A stretch of DNA of 48,809 bases from JBCBWG01 sp036804185 (GTDB lineage Bacteria > Pseudomonadota > Alphaproteobacteria > Rhizobiales > Hyphomicrobiaceae), in contig JBHJOC010000054.1 in assembly GCA_050330095.1 (NCBI GenBank), forward strand, positions 1-48,809, in the 5' to 3' direction. The position numbers were made by a program, and so were the translations under genes. This document shows positions 7,724 to 16,125 of this stretch, one piece after another (the stretch's first letter is position 1; each line of letters begins with the position of its first letter). Under the pieces are notes generated by a model. It searched no databases, was not told the DNA's origin, and was given only the letters and a program-made list of their open reading frames with translations.

Positions 7724-8482
7724 ATGACCTCGCCAATCAAAAAGAGCGTCGCAAGCGGTTCCGGCCAGCGCGCACAGGTGAACACCGCACTCCGGAGCAC
7801 CTCGAAACTCGCCCTCGTTGCCGCAGCCGTCGTGGCGCTCGCGGGCTGCAGGGACGGTCTCGGCGGCCCCGAAGTCGGAAGCTGGACCCTCGCCGACCAC
7901 GCGCAGCGCCACCCGATCCTGGTGACGCAGCACCCGAGCACCGTCGAGCTCTCGGTCAACCACGGCCACTATCCGCTTTCGGCGCCTGACCGATCGAGGC
8001 TCGTTTCGTTTCTCGCCCGGCATCGCGCCCAGGACGGCGGCCAAGGCCGCATGATGGTCGAGGCACCGGTCGGAACGGCGAACGAGGTTTCAGCGATCCG
8101 AGCCGTCGAAGAGATCCGACATTCTGCGCTCGAACACGGCTTTGATCCCTCGTCATTCACCGTCACGACCTACGATGCGCGCGGTCGCCGCCATGCGCCC
8201 GTCCGGCTGACGTATACGACCTTCACCGCCCAAGGCCCGGATTGTGGAAACTGGAGCGAAGACCTTCATCGCACGAAACGCAATCTGCCTTACCCGGATT
8301 TTGGCTGCGCCGATCAGCGAAACTTCGCAGCGATGGTCAAAAATCCGGCGGACTTGCTCGGCCCCCGCACGATGACGCCACGTCCTGGTGAAATTCGTGA
8401 AGGCGCTTGGGACAAGTTTAAGAAAGGTGAGTCCACAGTATCGCAGAAGTCCGAAGACGAAAAAGTCAAAGTCAGCGAATAA
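7724..8482 (+). CDS. cpaD: Flp pilus assembly lipoprotein CpaD
   Basis: This 252-residue CpaD-family protein has a long basic N-region, a hydrophobic stretch (about 29-40) and a lipobox LAGC with Cys42, so it should be a lipoprotein. The conserved CpaD core includes RHPILV, then LSVNHGHYPLSAPDR, and later GPDCGNWSEDL with FGCADQRNFAAMV. CpaD supports secretin assembly in Caulobacter-type Flp systems. I chose the ATG at 7724 because GGAGAC lies eight bases upstream. A GTG at 7697 overlapping the cpaC stop (GTGA) is an alternative and would indicate translational coupling. Confidence 0.92.
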   Translation: MTSPIKKSVASGSGQRAQVNTALRSTSKLALVAAAVVALAGCRDGLGGPEVGSWTLADHAQRHPILVTQHPSTVELSVNHGHYPLSAPDRSRLVSFLARHRAQDGGQGRMMVEAPVGTANEVSAIRAVEEIRHSALEHGFDPSSFTVTTYDARGRRHAPVRLTYTTFTAQGPDCGNWSEDLHRTKRNLPYPDFGCADQRNFAAMVKNPADLLGPRTMTPRPGEIREGAWDKFKKGESTVSQKSEDEKVKVSE

Positions 8483-8500
8483 CGCGAGGGCAAACCTGTC

Positions 8501-9814
8501 ATGAGCACGAAAGCACAAGCGCTCATCGATCCCGATCAATTCTCCGGGGATCCGCATAGCTCGAGCGGCGCTGCTGGTAGCTCGGCCATGTCCGCGCGAC
8601 CCATTCCGCGGATCTCGATCCAGGCGTTTTGCGAGACGAGCGACGTTGCCGACGTCGTCCAGTTCGCGGCCGAGGATCGGCGCTTGGCCAAGGCCCATGT
8701 GAGCATCCACATGGGCGGCACCGGAGCCGCGCTCGCTCACTACGAGACAAGCCCGACGCCGAACCTGATCATGCTCGAGGCGGTCGGAGGTCGCGAGGCG
8801 ATCCTGACGCAGATCGATCAGCTCGCCGAATGCTGCGACGTCGGAACGAAGGTTCTGCTGATCGGGCACGTCAACGACGTCGTGCTCTATCGTGAACTTA
8901 TTCGCCGCGGTGTGAGCGAGTATCTCGTCACGCCCGTCACCCCCCTGATGCTCATGGAGGGTATCTCCAATCTGTATAACGATCCCGATGTCGATCCCGT
9001 CGGCAACGTGATCGCGTTCATCGGCTCGAAGGGCGGCGTCGGCTCATCGACGCTCAGCCACAACGTGGCATGGACGATCTCGGAGATGCTGTCGACGAAC
9101 GTGTGCGTCGCTGACTTCGATCTCGCCTTCGGGACGACCGGGCTCGATTTCAACCAGGACCCGATGCAGGGCATCGCCGATGCGCTGTCCTCGCCGGAGC
9201 GGCTCGATGAGGTCCTGCTCGATCGGCTGTTGACGAAATGCACGGATCGCCTGACGATCTTTGCTGCACCCGTCGTGCTCGATCGCGACTTCGACATCAC
9301 ACCCGAAGCGTGTGATACGGTCGTCGACATCGTTCGCCAGAACATGCCTTACGTGGTGCTCGACCTGCCGCACCTCTGGACGGCATGGAACAAGCGGCTG
9401 CTGCTGCAGGCCGACGAAATCGTGATCACGGCGACGCCCGATCTCGCCAACCTGCGCAACACCAAGAACCTGCTCGATCTCATCAAGCAGTCGCGCGCAA
9501 GCGACGGGCCGCCGCATCTCGTCCTCAACATGGTGAACCAGCCGAAGCGGCCGGAAATCTCGGTCGAGGACTTCTGCAAAGGTCTCGAGATCGAACCGAC
9601 CGCGGTCATCGATTTCGACTGCGAGGTGTTCGGCCATGCCTCGAACAACGGCCAGATGATCGAAGAATTGAACGCGAAGTCGAAGGTGGTCGAGGTGATC
9701 CATCAGCTCGCGCTGATCCTGACGCACCGGCAGGAATTCCGTTCCGATTCGAAGAAGAAAGCCTCGAAGAGCGCCCTTGCTCCGCTGCTCGCGAAACTTT
9801 CATTCAAGCGCTGA
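8501..9814 (+). CDS. cpaE: Pilus assembly ATPase CpaE/TadZ
   Basis: This 437-residue protein has an atypical receiver-like N-terminal domain (about 35-160: LIMLEAVGGREAILTQIDQL, then KVLLIGHVNDVVLYRELI and GVSEYLVTP) and a MinD/ParA-type ATPase domain (about 168-410). Its Walker A is KGGVGSST (177-184), with the serine variant usual for TadZ. CpaE positions the Flp pilus machinery at a cell pole. The C terminus is basic (KKKASKSALAPLLAKLSFKR), which could contact membrane or DNA. It starts 18 bases after cpaD and ends 12 before cpaF. Confidence 0.95.
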   Translation: MSTKAQALIDPDQFSGDPHSSSGAAGSSAMSARPIPRISIQAFCETSDVADVVQFAAEDRRLAKAHVSIHMGGTGAALAHYETSPTPNLIMLEAVGGREAILTQIDQLAECCDVGTKVLLIGHVNDVVLYRELIRRGVSEYLVTPVTPLMLMEGISNLYNDPDVDPVGNVIAFIGSKGGVGSSTLSHNVAWTISEMLSTNVCVADFDLAFGTTGLDFNQDPMQGIADALSSPERLDEVLLDRLLTKCTDRLTIFAAPVVLDRDFDITPEACDTVVDIVRQNMPYVVLDLPHLWTAWNKRLLLQADEIVITATPDLANLRNTKNLLDLIKQSRASDGPPHLVLNMVNQPKRPEISVEDFCKGLEIEPTAVIDFDCEVFGHASNNGQMIEELNAKSKVVEVIHQLALILTHRQEFRSDSKKKASKSALAPLLAKLSFKR

Positions 9815-9826
9815 GGATAGCAGTCC

Positions 9827-11302
9827 ATGTTCGGTAAACGCACCGGCGATCCAACGCCCCGTGTCCAGAAGGCCCCGGTGCCGGCCGCGCAGGCCAAGGC
9901 ACCCACACCGTCGCAGAAGAGCGCGGCGCCGCAGTCTGAAGGTCAGCGCTCCTTGCAAATGCCGCCGCAGCGTTCCTCACAGCGCTCGGAAGATTACTAT
10001 GACGTCAAGACGACCGTCTTCAACGCGCTCATCGACACGATCGACCTGACGCAGCTTGCAAAGCTCGATCCGACCGCTGCGCGCGAGGAAATTCGCGACA
10101 TCGTCAGCGAGATCATCCAGATCAAGAACGTCGTGATGTCGATTGCCGAGCAGGAAGAGCTGCTCGAGGACATCTGTAACGACGTTCTGGGCTATGGTCC
10201 GCTGGAGCCGCTTCTGGCGCGGGACGACATCGCCGACATCATGGTGAACGGTGCCAACACCACGTTCATCGAAGTCAACGGCAAAATGATCGAGACCAAC
10301 GTGCGTTTCGCCGACAACGCACAGCTGATGAACATCTGCCAACGCATCGTGAGCCAAGTGGGCCGTCGTGTCGATGAATCGAGCCCGATCTGCGACGCGC
10401 GCCTTGCCGATGGCTCGCGCGTCAACGTCATTGCCCCGCCACTCGCGATCGACGGTCCGGCACTGACGATCCGCAAGTTCAAGAAGGATCGCCTGACGCT
10501 CGATCAGCTGATGAAGTTCGGCTCCATTTCGCCGGCCGGCAAGGCGATCCTCGAAGTTATCGGCAGGGTGCGCTGCAACGTCATCGTCTCTGGCGGCACG
10601 GGGTCAGGAAAGACGACGCTGCTCAATTGCTTGTCGTCATGCGTCGATGCAACCGAGCGCATTATCACGTGCGAGGATTCCGCTGAGCTGCAACTTCAGC
10701 AGCCGCATGTTGTCCGCCTCGAGACGCGGCCGCCAAACCTCGAGGGTGAGGGCGAGATCACCATGCGCGAGCTCGTGAAGAACTGCCTTCGCATGCGGCC
10801 CGAGCGGATCATCGTTGGCGAGGTTCGCGGCCCCGAGGCGTTCGACCTTCTGCAGGCAATGAACACGGGGCACGATGGCTCGATGGGCACGCTGCATGCC
10901 AACAGCCCGCGTGAAGCGATCAGCCGTATGGAATCGATGATCCTGATGGGAGGCTACGCGCTCCCGACCAAGACGATCCGAGAGATGATCACGGGCTCGG
11001 TCGACATCATCGTGCAGGCATCGCGATTGCGCGACGGTTCACGGCGCATCACGCACATCACCGAGGTGGTGGGCATGGAGGAAGAGGTGGTCACGCTCCA
11101 GAACATCCTCGTCTACGAGATCATCGGCGAGGACCCTGAGACCGGCAAGCTCATCGGTCGCCACCGCTCGACGGGGATCGCCAGGCCGCGGTTCTACGAG
11201 CGTGCCGAATATTACGGCGAACATCACAAGCTATCCGAAGCCTTGGCGATGTCTGAAATGTCTGATGCAAACGGTCGAGTGATGGGAGAGAAACTTGGTT
11301 GA
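9827..11302 (+). CDS. cpaF: Pilus assembly secretion ATPase CpaF/TadA
   Basis: This 491-residue hexameric ATPase powers Flp pilus extension and probably retraction. A low-complexity Pro/Ala/Gln N-terminal 55 residues is followed by the CpaF N-terminal domain and the ATPase core. Motifs seen are Walker A GGTGSGKT (256-263), the Asp box (ITCEDSAELQL), Walker B RIIVGEVRG (327-335) and the His box TGHDGSMGTLHANS (347-360). All catalytic elements look intact. Its stop overlaps the TTG start of tadB by eight bases, indicating translational coupling of motor and platform protein. Confidence 0.96.
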   Translation: MFGKRTGDPTPRVQKAPVPAAQAKAPTPSQKSAAPQSEGQRSLQMPPQRSSQRSEDYYDVKTTVFNALIDTIDLTQLAKLDPTAAREEIRDIVSEIIQIKNVVMSIAEQEELLEDICNDVLGYGPLEPLLARDDIADIMVNGANTTFIEVNGKMIETNVRFADNAQLMNICQRIVSQVGRRVDESSPICDARLADGSRVNVIAPPLAIDGPALTIRKFKKDRLTLDQLMKFGSISPAGKAILEVIGRVRCNVIVSGGTGSGKTTLLNCLSSCVDATERIITCEDSAELQLQQPHVVRLETRPPNLEGEGEITMRELVKNCLRMRPERIIVGEVRGPEAFDLLQAMNTGHDGSMGTLHANSPREAISRMESMILMGGYALPTKTIREMITGSVDIIVQASRLRDGSRRITHITEVVGMEEEVVTLQNILVYEIIGEDPETGKLIGRHRSTGIARPRFYERAEYYGEHHKLSEALAMSEMSDANGRVMGEKLG

Positions 11303-12293
11303 TCCTACATTCGGTCACTTCATCGTCTCGATGACGATCGGCCTTTCGATCGCTGGCTTGGTTTGGGCCCTGAGTTATTCGCGCTTGTCCGGCGACAGCA
11401 ATCTCGATAAGCGCAGGCAGGTCTTCACCGAGAGTTTCGCAAAGAAAAAAGCGCGTATCATCAATGCAGAACAGGCCTCGAACCGTCGTCAGGCAGTTGC
11501 TGATACGCTGAAGGAAATCGAAGAGCGTGCGAAATCGAAGCAAAAGCTCACGATGCGCGTAAAGCTTGAGCGTGCAGGCCTCAAGATTACCCCAAACGTA
11601 TTCTGGATCGCCAGTATCGGCGTTGGCGCCGTTACCGCCCTGCTGATGTTCATCGTCGCGCCAGGCATCAATCCGCTTGGCTATGCTGTTGCTGCGTTCG
11701 TCGGTGCATTCGGGGTCCCGCGCTGGTTCGTCGGCCATATGACGAAGCGTCGCCAGAAGCAGTTCACCGCTGAGTTCGCTAATGCGATCGATGTGATCGT
11801 GCGCGGTGTGAAATCAGGCCTTCCACTGAACGAATGCCTTGGCATTATCGCTCGTGAGAGTCCGGAGCCTATACGCAGCGAGTTTCAAGAAGTCGTCGAA
11901 CAGCAGCGGGTTGGCGTTCCGTTGTCGGAATGCTTCGATCGAATGATCAATCGGATGCCACTTTCAGAGGTGAAGTTCTTTGCGATCGTTCTGAGCATTC
12001 AGCAGAAGGCCGGTGGCAACCTCTCCGAGGCGCTTGGCAACTTGTCCGGCGTGCTGCGTGATCGCAAGCAGCTCTTGAATAAAGTCAAGGCGTTGTCAGC
12101 AGAGGCGAATGCCTCGGCCATGGTGCTCGGTTCGCTGCCATTCGTGGTTGCAGGCCTCGTCTATTTGTTCACGCCCGACTACATCGCGATGATGTGGACG
12201 ACCAAGACCGGTCAGTTTCTGCTGCTGTGCGCAGGCATCTGGATGACGATCGGAATGGTCATGATGAAGAAGATGATCAACTTCAAGTTCTGA
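11295..12293 (+). CDS. tadB: Type II secretion F family protein TadB
   Basis: This 332-residue inner-membrane platform protein of the Flp pilus pairs with TadC under the CpaF motor. There are hydrophobic segments near residues 6-27, 95-140, 275-295 and 305-328. The T2SSF domain (about 155-285) contains FANAIDVIVRGVKSGLPLNE and LSIQQKAGGNLSEALGNLS. The start is taken as TTG at 11295 because GGGAGAG lies about five bases upstream and the frame overlaps the cpaF stop. An ATG at 11331 would remove most of the first membrane segment. Confidence 0.94.
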   Translation: MVDPTFGHFIVSMTIGLSIAGLVWALSYSRLSGDSNLDKRRQVFTESFAKKKARIINAEQASNRRQAVADTLKEIEERAKSKQKLTMRVKLERAGLKITPNVFWIASIGVGAVTALLMFIVAPGINPLGYAVAAFVGAFGVPRWFVGHMTKRRQKQFTAEFANAIDVIVRGVKSGLPLNECLGIIARESPEPIRSEFQEVVEQQRVGVPLSECFDRMINRMPLSEVKFFAIVLSIQQKAGGNLSEALGNLSGVLRDRKQLLNKVKALSAEANASAMVLGSLPFVVAGLVYLFTPDYIAMMWTTKTGQFLLLCAGIWMTIGMVMMKKMINFKF

Positions 12294-12350
12294 GGGCTGC
12301 CTGCCTTGGAGGCAGAATAACCCGCTTCCCGCCGGCGATGAGGTTCTGTT

Positions 12351-13328
12351 ATGTTCGATCTGATCGATATCATAATGCGACCGCAGTTCCTGATCTATCT
12401 GATGATCGGGGTCTCGGCGTTTGCAACGGTCCTGGCGATCGCAATGCCGCTGTTGAATTCGGACCGGGTCGATCAGCGCATCAAAGTGATGGCGACCGAG
12501 CGCGATAAGATGCGCTCGGCGCGGCTGTCCGATTTCAAGGGAGCCGAGGCGACGAGCAGGCTGCGCCAAAAACCCAAGGGTATGATGCAGCAGGTCGTCG
12601 ACGCACTCGACCTGAAGAATAAATTCGAGACCGACGAGCTCAAGAACAAATTGAAGATGGCGGGCCTTCGCGGGCCAGCGCCACTTTACGCCTATGCCTT
12701 TTTCCGGTTGGTGATGCCGATCCTGATCTTCATCGGCGCAATCTTGTATCTCTTCGTCCTCAACCCACAGCTTGGGTATCCCGCATTTGTGAAGCTGATG
12801 ATTGCTCTCGGCGGTGGTTACCTTGGCTACTATCTGCCGAACATGTTCGTCGAAAACATGGTCCAGCGCCGTCAACAGGCTTTGAAGGCCGCCTTCCCCG
12901 ATTCTCTGGATATGCTGCTGATCTGCGTGCAATCCGGTATGTCCATCGAGGCTGCGTTCGGAAAAGTCGCAAGTGAGATTACAAGCCAATCCATGGAGCT
13001 CGCCGAAGAGCTGAGCCTGACAACCGCTGAGTTGTCCTATCTCCAAGACCGCAAGAAGGCGTACGAGAACCTTGGGAAACGCACCGGACTGAATGGGATC
13101 AAGGCGGTCTCGACGGCGCTCATTCAGGCCGAGCAGTACGGGACGCCGCTCGCTCAAGCGCTGCGCATTATGGCCAAGGAGAACCGCGATCTGCGGATGT
13201 CGGAAGCCGAAAAGAAGGCAGCAGCCCTGCCGCCGAAGCTCACCGTGCCGATGATCGTGTTCAACCTGCCGGTGCTGTTCGTCGTCATCCTTGGCCCAGC
13301 GATCATTCAGGTGATGAAGTGGGAGTGA
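12351..13328 (+). CDS. tadC: Type II secretion F family protein TadC
   Basis: This 325-residue partner of TadB has an N-terminal membrane segment (about 11-30), a cytoplasmic region and membrane segments around 115-160. The T2SSF domain (about 175-300) contains FPDSLDMLLICVQSGMSIEAAF and the conserved EQYGTPLAQALRIMA, and there is a C-terminal membrane helix (about 300-320). The ATG is preceded by GATGAGG. It closes the cpa/tad run: the usual next gene, the TPR protein tadD, is not found downstream. Confidence 0.94.
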   Translation: MFDLIDIIMRPQFLIYLMIGVSAFATVLAIAMPLLNSDRVDQRIKVMATERDKMRSARLSDFKGAEATSRLRQKPKGMMQQVVDALDLKNKFETDELKNKLKMAGLRGPAPLYAYAFFRLVMPILIFIGAILYLFVLNPQLGYPAFVKLMIALGGGYLGYYLPNMFVENMVQRRQQALKAAFPDSLDMLLICVQSGMSIEAAFGKVASEITSQSMELAEELSLTTAELSYLQDRKKAYENLGKRTGLNGIKAVSTALIQAEQYGTPLAQALRIMAKENRDLRMSEAEKKAAALPPKLTVPMIVFNLPVLFVVILGPAIIQVMKWE

Positions 13329-13390
13329 GCCCTCTGACCCTGTTCAGTCGCTCCACTGAACATCACTTCTGTCATGATGTCGTTGCGCGA

Positions 13391-13459
13391 GTACAGCCGA
13401 TCAGAGGTCCATGGCGGGAGCGTGCTGCGATTGGTGCAGGGACTTCTGGTCGGCGGTAC
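13391..13459. repeat. Palindromic repeat family A, copy A3 (second hairpin only)
   Basis: This is a decayed copy of the long family A hairpin. The left arm GTACAGCCGATCAGAGGTCC pairs imperfectly with the right arm AGGGACTTCTGGTCGGCGGT. The spacer (GAGCGTGCTGCGATTGGTGC) resembles copy A1 on the same strand. The first hairpin seen in A1 and A2 is not evident. It directly abuts a family B element. Confidence 0.65.
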
Positions 13460-13587
13460 TTTCGCCTGGCAATCGTGAGCGACGAAAGCAACGCTAGGCT
13501 GATGAAGTTGCTCGTGTTTCCTGTGCCTCCGACACATGGTCAATCGGGCGCTGCAAACGGAACCAAGTGTCAGTGACGCAGCACTAG
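13460..13587 (-). repeat. Palindromic repeat family B, copy B3 (decayed)
   Basis: On the minus strand this matches the B elements at 25112 and 29031. Shared stretches (plus strand) include GTTGCTCGTGTTTCCTGTG, TGGTCAATCGGGCGCTGCAA and ACCAAGTGTC, and the terminal GCACTAG corresponds to AACACTAG of B1. The outer part of the second hairpin is missing. No ORF of note lies inside. A3 and B3 together fill most of the spacer after tadC. Confidence 0.75.
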
Positions 13588-13619
13588 CCTGCAGGAACTC
13601 GCCGGCCGATCACTCCAGA

Positions 13620-13952
13620 TCACCGGCGCCTGAACATGCCGAGAAAGATCCAGATGGCGGCGATACCAGCGACGAGGAGCCCGAGCCGCGTCGGCAATCC
13701 CTGGGGCAGCCAACCGGCCTGAATGAGCATGCGGCCGCCGATGAGGGCGAACGCGATGCCGCCGGCGACCGCGAGCATCAGCCTGATGAAGGCAAGGATA
13801 GGATTGTCGCGTCGAGGCCGTCGATCGCGAACCGGCGCCGGCGCGGCGTTACGCGCTCCACCGCGCGAGAACAGGCCGATGATCAGAGCGGTCAGCACTC
13901 CGCCAATGACCGAGACGACGAGTTCGGTGACGATTGGGGTGGCTTCGAGCAT
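13620..13952 (-). CDS. Small membrane protein of unknown function
   Basis: This 110-residue protein has three hydrophobic segments (about 8-28, 52-78 and 87-105) separated by an Arg/Pro-rich cytoplasmic-type loop (ARNAAPAPVRDRRPRRDN) and ending in FRRR. I do not recognise a family. Codon usage matches the surrounding genes, and the frame is terminated just before the tadC spacer. It is divergent from the gamma-glutamylcyclotransferase-like gene and convergent with tadC. Confidence 0.65.
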   Translation of the reverse strand: MLEATPIVTELVVSVIGGVLTALIIGLFSRGGARNAAPAPVRDRRPRRDNPILAFIRLMLAVAGGIAFALIGGRMLIQAGWLPQGLPTRLGLLVAGIAAIWIFLGMFRRR

Positions 13953-14044
13953 GGTGTAGCCTCACCGGATCTCGCAGACGGTCGCAACCGACCTTTGACG
14001 CCTTCTTTATCGGTTGCGCACGCGACAACTGTGGCAGCGTTTTG

Positions 14045-14518
14045 ATGCCTGAGCAGAATTGGTTGTTCGTCTACGGCACGTTGCGGCCCGATGCACGAGT
14101 GCGCCTAGGCGCCCGGCAGCGCGCCCGGCTTCGAGCGGCCGGGTGGGTCCTTGGAGCAGCTGTCGTGGACGGTCGGTTGGTCGATCTCGGAGGGTACCCC
14201 GGATTGATCGTGCCGACCGGGCAAGAGCGTCGCGGCCGATCGGCTGGGCCCGCTCGGACGCGATCCGCAAGGGGTGTCGCTATGGTCCTTCGGGCGCCCG
14301 CCGTCCTGCTGCCGCTGCTCGATCGGTACGAGGGTATCGGCGGGCTCGTCGGGTTGAGGGAGTACGTGCGCATTGAACTGCCCATTGTGATCGGGCCGGT
14401 GCCACGGCGATCCGGGGCACGGAGGGGGACGGCCTGGGCTTACATTTGCGCTGATCAATCTCCGCGCAGGAGCGCATTCGATCCTCGTCGCTTGTTCTCC
14501 CGGAGGCAGCCGACCTGA
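14045..14518 (+). CDS. Gamma-glutamylcyclotransferase (AIG2-like) family protein
   Basis: This 157-residue protein has the GGCT/AIG2 fold. The diagnostic LFVYGTLRP motif lies near the N terminus (about 7-15), GGYPGLIV comes in the middle, and LLPLLDRYEGI carries the conserved Glu after Tyr. Such proteins cyclise gamma-glutamyl compounds to 5-oxoproline, although many bacterial members have no defined substrate. The C-terminal 30 residues are Arg-rich and poorly conserved-looking. ATG at 14045 begins five residues before the YGTL motif, as is usual; the frame is open further upstream but without a convincing start. Confidence 0.75.
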   Translation: MPEQNWLFVYGTLRPDARVRLGARQRARLRAAGWVLGAAVVDGRLVDLGGYPGLIVPTGQERRGRSAGPARTRSARGVAMVLRAPAVLLPLLDRYEGIGGLVGLREYVRIELPIVIGPVPRRSGARRGTAWAYICADQSPRRSAFDPRRLFSRRQPT

Positions 14519-14595
14519 AAGGCGGCTGCGCCGCTGCGCGGTCGGAGCCCGGCCGCAAACGGATCGATTCCGCTGCGTTCAGGATTGATCGAGGC

Positions 14596-15372
14596 TCAGG
14601 CCGCGGTCATGGCGATCCTGCCGACGCCGTCGATTTCGAACGTCACCGTGTCGCCCGGACTGACGGAGAAGGTCGGGATGAGGCTGCCGGTGATGACGAT
14701 CATGCCCGCGCGCAGTGGGCGCCCGCGTTTTGCAACGAGGTTTGCGACCCATGCGAGCGACCAAAGCGGGCGATCGCTGATGCCGCTGCCAACATCGATG
14801 CCGTTGACTGCCGCCCGACCTTTCAGGGCTCCGAGTTCGAGGTGATCGAACGGCGCCATGGGATGGCCGAGAACGACGCCGCCATTCCAGGCGTTGTCCG
14901 CGATCAGCGTCCTCGCGTCGGTCGATTTGTAGTCTGCATTGCGATCCTCAATCAGTTCGAATGCCGGCATGATCTCGGCGATCGATCGTGCGATCGTCTC
15001 GGGCGTGTAGGGCCCGTCGGTCGCGGGCAGATCCGTCGCGACCCGCACGGCCAACTCGCATTCAATCCGCAGATTGACAAAGTCACCCGCCCTGACGCTG
15101 GCACCCGTCGGGTGGGCGGTTGCGGCCAGGATCTGGCCGCCGCAGGGATGGTCGATCCCCATGAGTTCCTGCATCACTTTCGTGGTCGTCGCGATCTTAT
15201 AACCGACCACCGGGCCGCGGCTTTCGGCGAGGCGATCGACGACGCGATCCTGCACCTCGTAGGCCGACGCAATGTCGGGCGGACAGAGTGCACCGTGCAG
15301 GTTGGTGAAGGTCGTCCGTGCCGCGTGTGCCGAGAGGATGGCGTCGGCTGCTACATCCGTGTTGAAGGTCAT
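14596..15372 (-). CDS. 2-keto-4-pentenoate hydratase / fumarylacetoacetate hydrolase family protein
   Basis: This 258-residue member of the FAH/hydratase superfamily resembles MhpD and 2-oxo-hepta-ene-dioate hydratase. Features include an N-terminal helical part with ASAYEVQDRVV, then GPVVGYKIA, the metal-ligand region IECELAVRVATDLP, EIMPAFELIEDR with acidic ligands, and DNAWNGGVVLG. These enzymes hydrate 2-hydroxydienoates in meta-cleavage pathways or decarboxylate oxo-acids. No dioxygenase or aldolase adjoins it, so its pathway is unknown. The start follows a short spacer after the GST gene on the same strand, so the two are probably co-transcribed. Confidence 0.85.
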   Translation of the reverse strand: MTFNTDVAADAILSAHAARTTFTNLHGALCPPDIASAYEVQDRVVDRLAESRGPVVGYKIATTTKVMQELMGIDHPCGGQILAATAHPTGASVRAGDFVNLRIECELAVRVATDLPATDGPYTPETIARSIAEIMPAFELIEDRNADYKSTDARTLIADNAWNGGVVLGHPMAPFDHLELGALKGRAAVNGIDVGSGISDRPLWSLAWVANLVAKRGRPLRAGMIVITGSLIPTFSVSPGDTVTFEIDGVGRIAMTAA

Positions 15373-15383
15373 GGGGCTGGCCC

Positions 15384-15989
15384 TCAGCTCGGTCTTGTCG
15401 CGTCGAACGCAGGGACGTGGCGGGCGAAGTCGTCCAGCCAGGCAACGAGCTTTGGGTGTTCAGCGCGCCATTTGCCTTCGTGGCGGAAGTCGAGATAGCC
15501 GAGCGCTGAGGCAAGCGTGATGTGACCGTAGTCTGGTGTGCCCTGCCAAGCAGGGGGTGATTTCTCGACATGGGCGAGGGCCGCATCGATCTTGTTTTGC
15601 TGGCGCACCATCCAGTCATCGACCCACTTGTCCTCCGGTCTGAACCGCTTCTCGTAAACGAGCAGCAGGGCAGCATCGAGAATGCCGTCGCCGAGTGCGC
15701 CGAGCGTCAACGTCCGCCAGCGCTCCGGTCCATCGCCAGGAAAAAGAACGGGCGATGCAACTTGCGCATCGAGATATTCGCAGATGACCTTGCTGTCGTA
15801 GAGGCTTTCGCCACCGTCGGTGATAAGAACCGGGATTTTGGCGAGCGGGTTATCGGCCTGGAGCTCGGGGTTCGAAACCGGCAGCGTGCTCACCGTTTCG
15901 ATCCTCACTTGGTCCTTGAGGCCCTTCATGAGCAGCGTAATCTTGACCTTGCGACCGTAGGGCGAAGCCGGGGCAGATAGCAGTCTCAT
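15384..15989 (-). CDS. Glutathione S-transferase family protein
   Basis: This 201-residue GST has an N-terminal thioredoxin-like domain (MRLLSAPASPYGRKVKITLL, then NPLAKIPVLITDGGESLYDS with the cis-Pro and Glu/Ser glutathione-binding region, and ICEYLD) and a helical C-terminal domain (about 85-200). A Ser/Pro-type active site (SAPASPYGRK) replaces the Cys of beta-class enzymes. I set the start at 15989, where GGAACTGAG precedes the ATG; the frame is open further upstream, but that extension is Arg/Ser-rich and unlike GSTs. It lies 11 bases upstream of the hydratase-family gene, suggesting a two-gene operon, perhaps for detoxifying or degrading a ring-cleavage product. Confidence 0.9.
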   Translation of the reverse strand: MRLLSAPASPYGRKVKITLLMKGLKDQVRIETVSTLPVSNPELQADNPLAKIPVLITDGGESLYDSKVICEYLDAQVASPVLFPGDGPERWRTLTLGALGDGILDAALLLVYEKRFRPEDKWVDDWMVRQQNKIDAALAHVEKSPPAWQGTPDYGHITLASALGYLDFRHEGKWRAEHPKLVAWLDDFARHVPAFDATRPS

Positions 15990-16125
15990 CTCAGTTCCTC
16001 CACTGGCCAGACGACGGGCGGCGGAGCCCGCGCCTGGTGCTTGTTCTAACTGGCATGCTGGCGCCACCGTCGTCGCCCACCCGGGCCGTCGATCGATGCG
16101 GCAACGAACTGATGCGCGTCTCGTC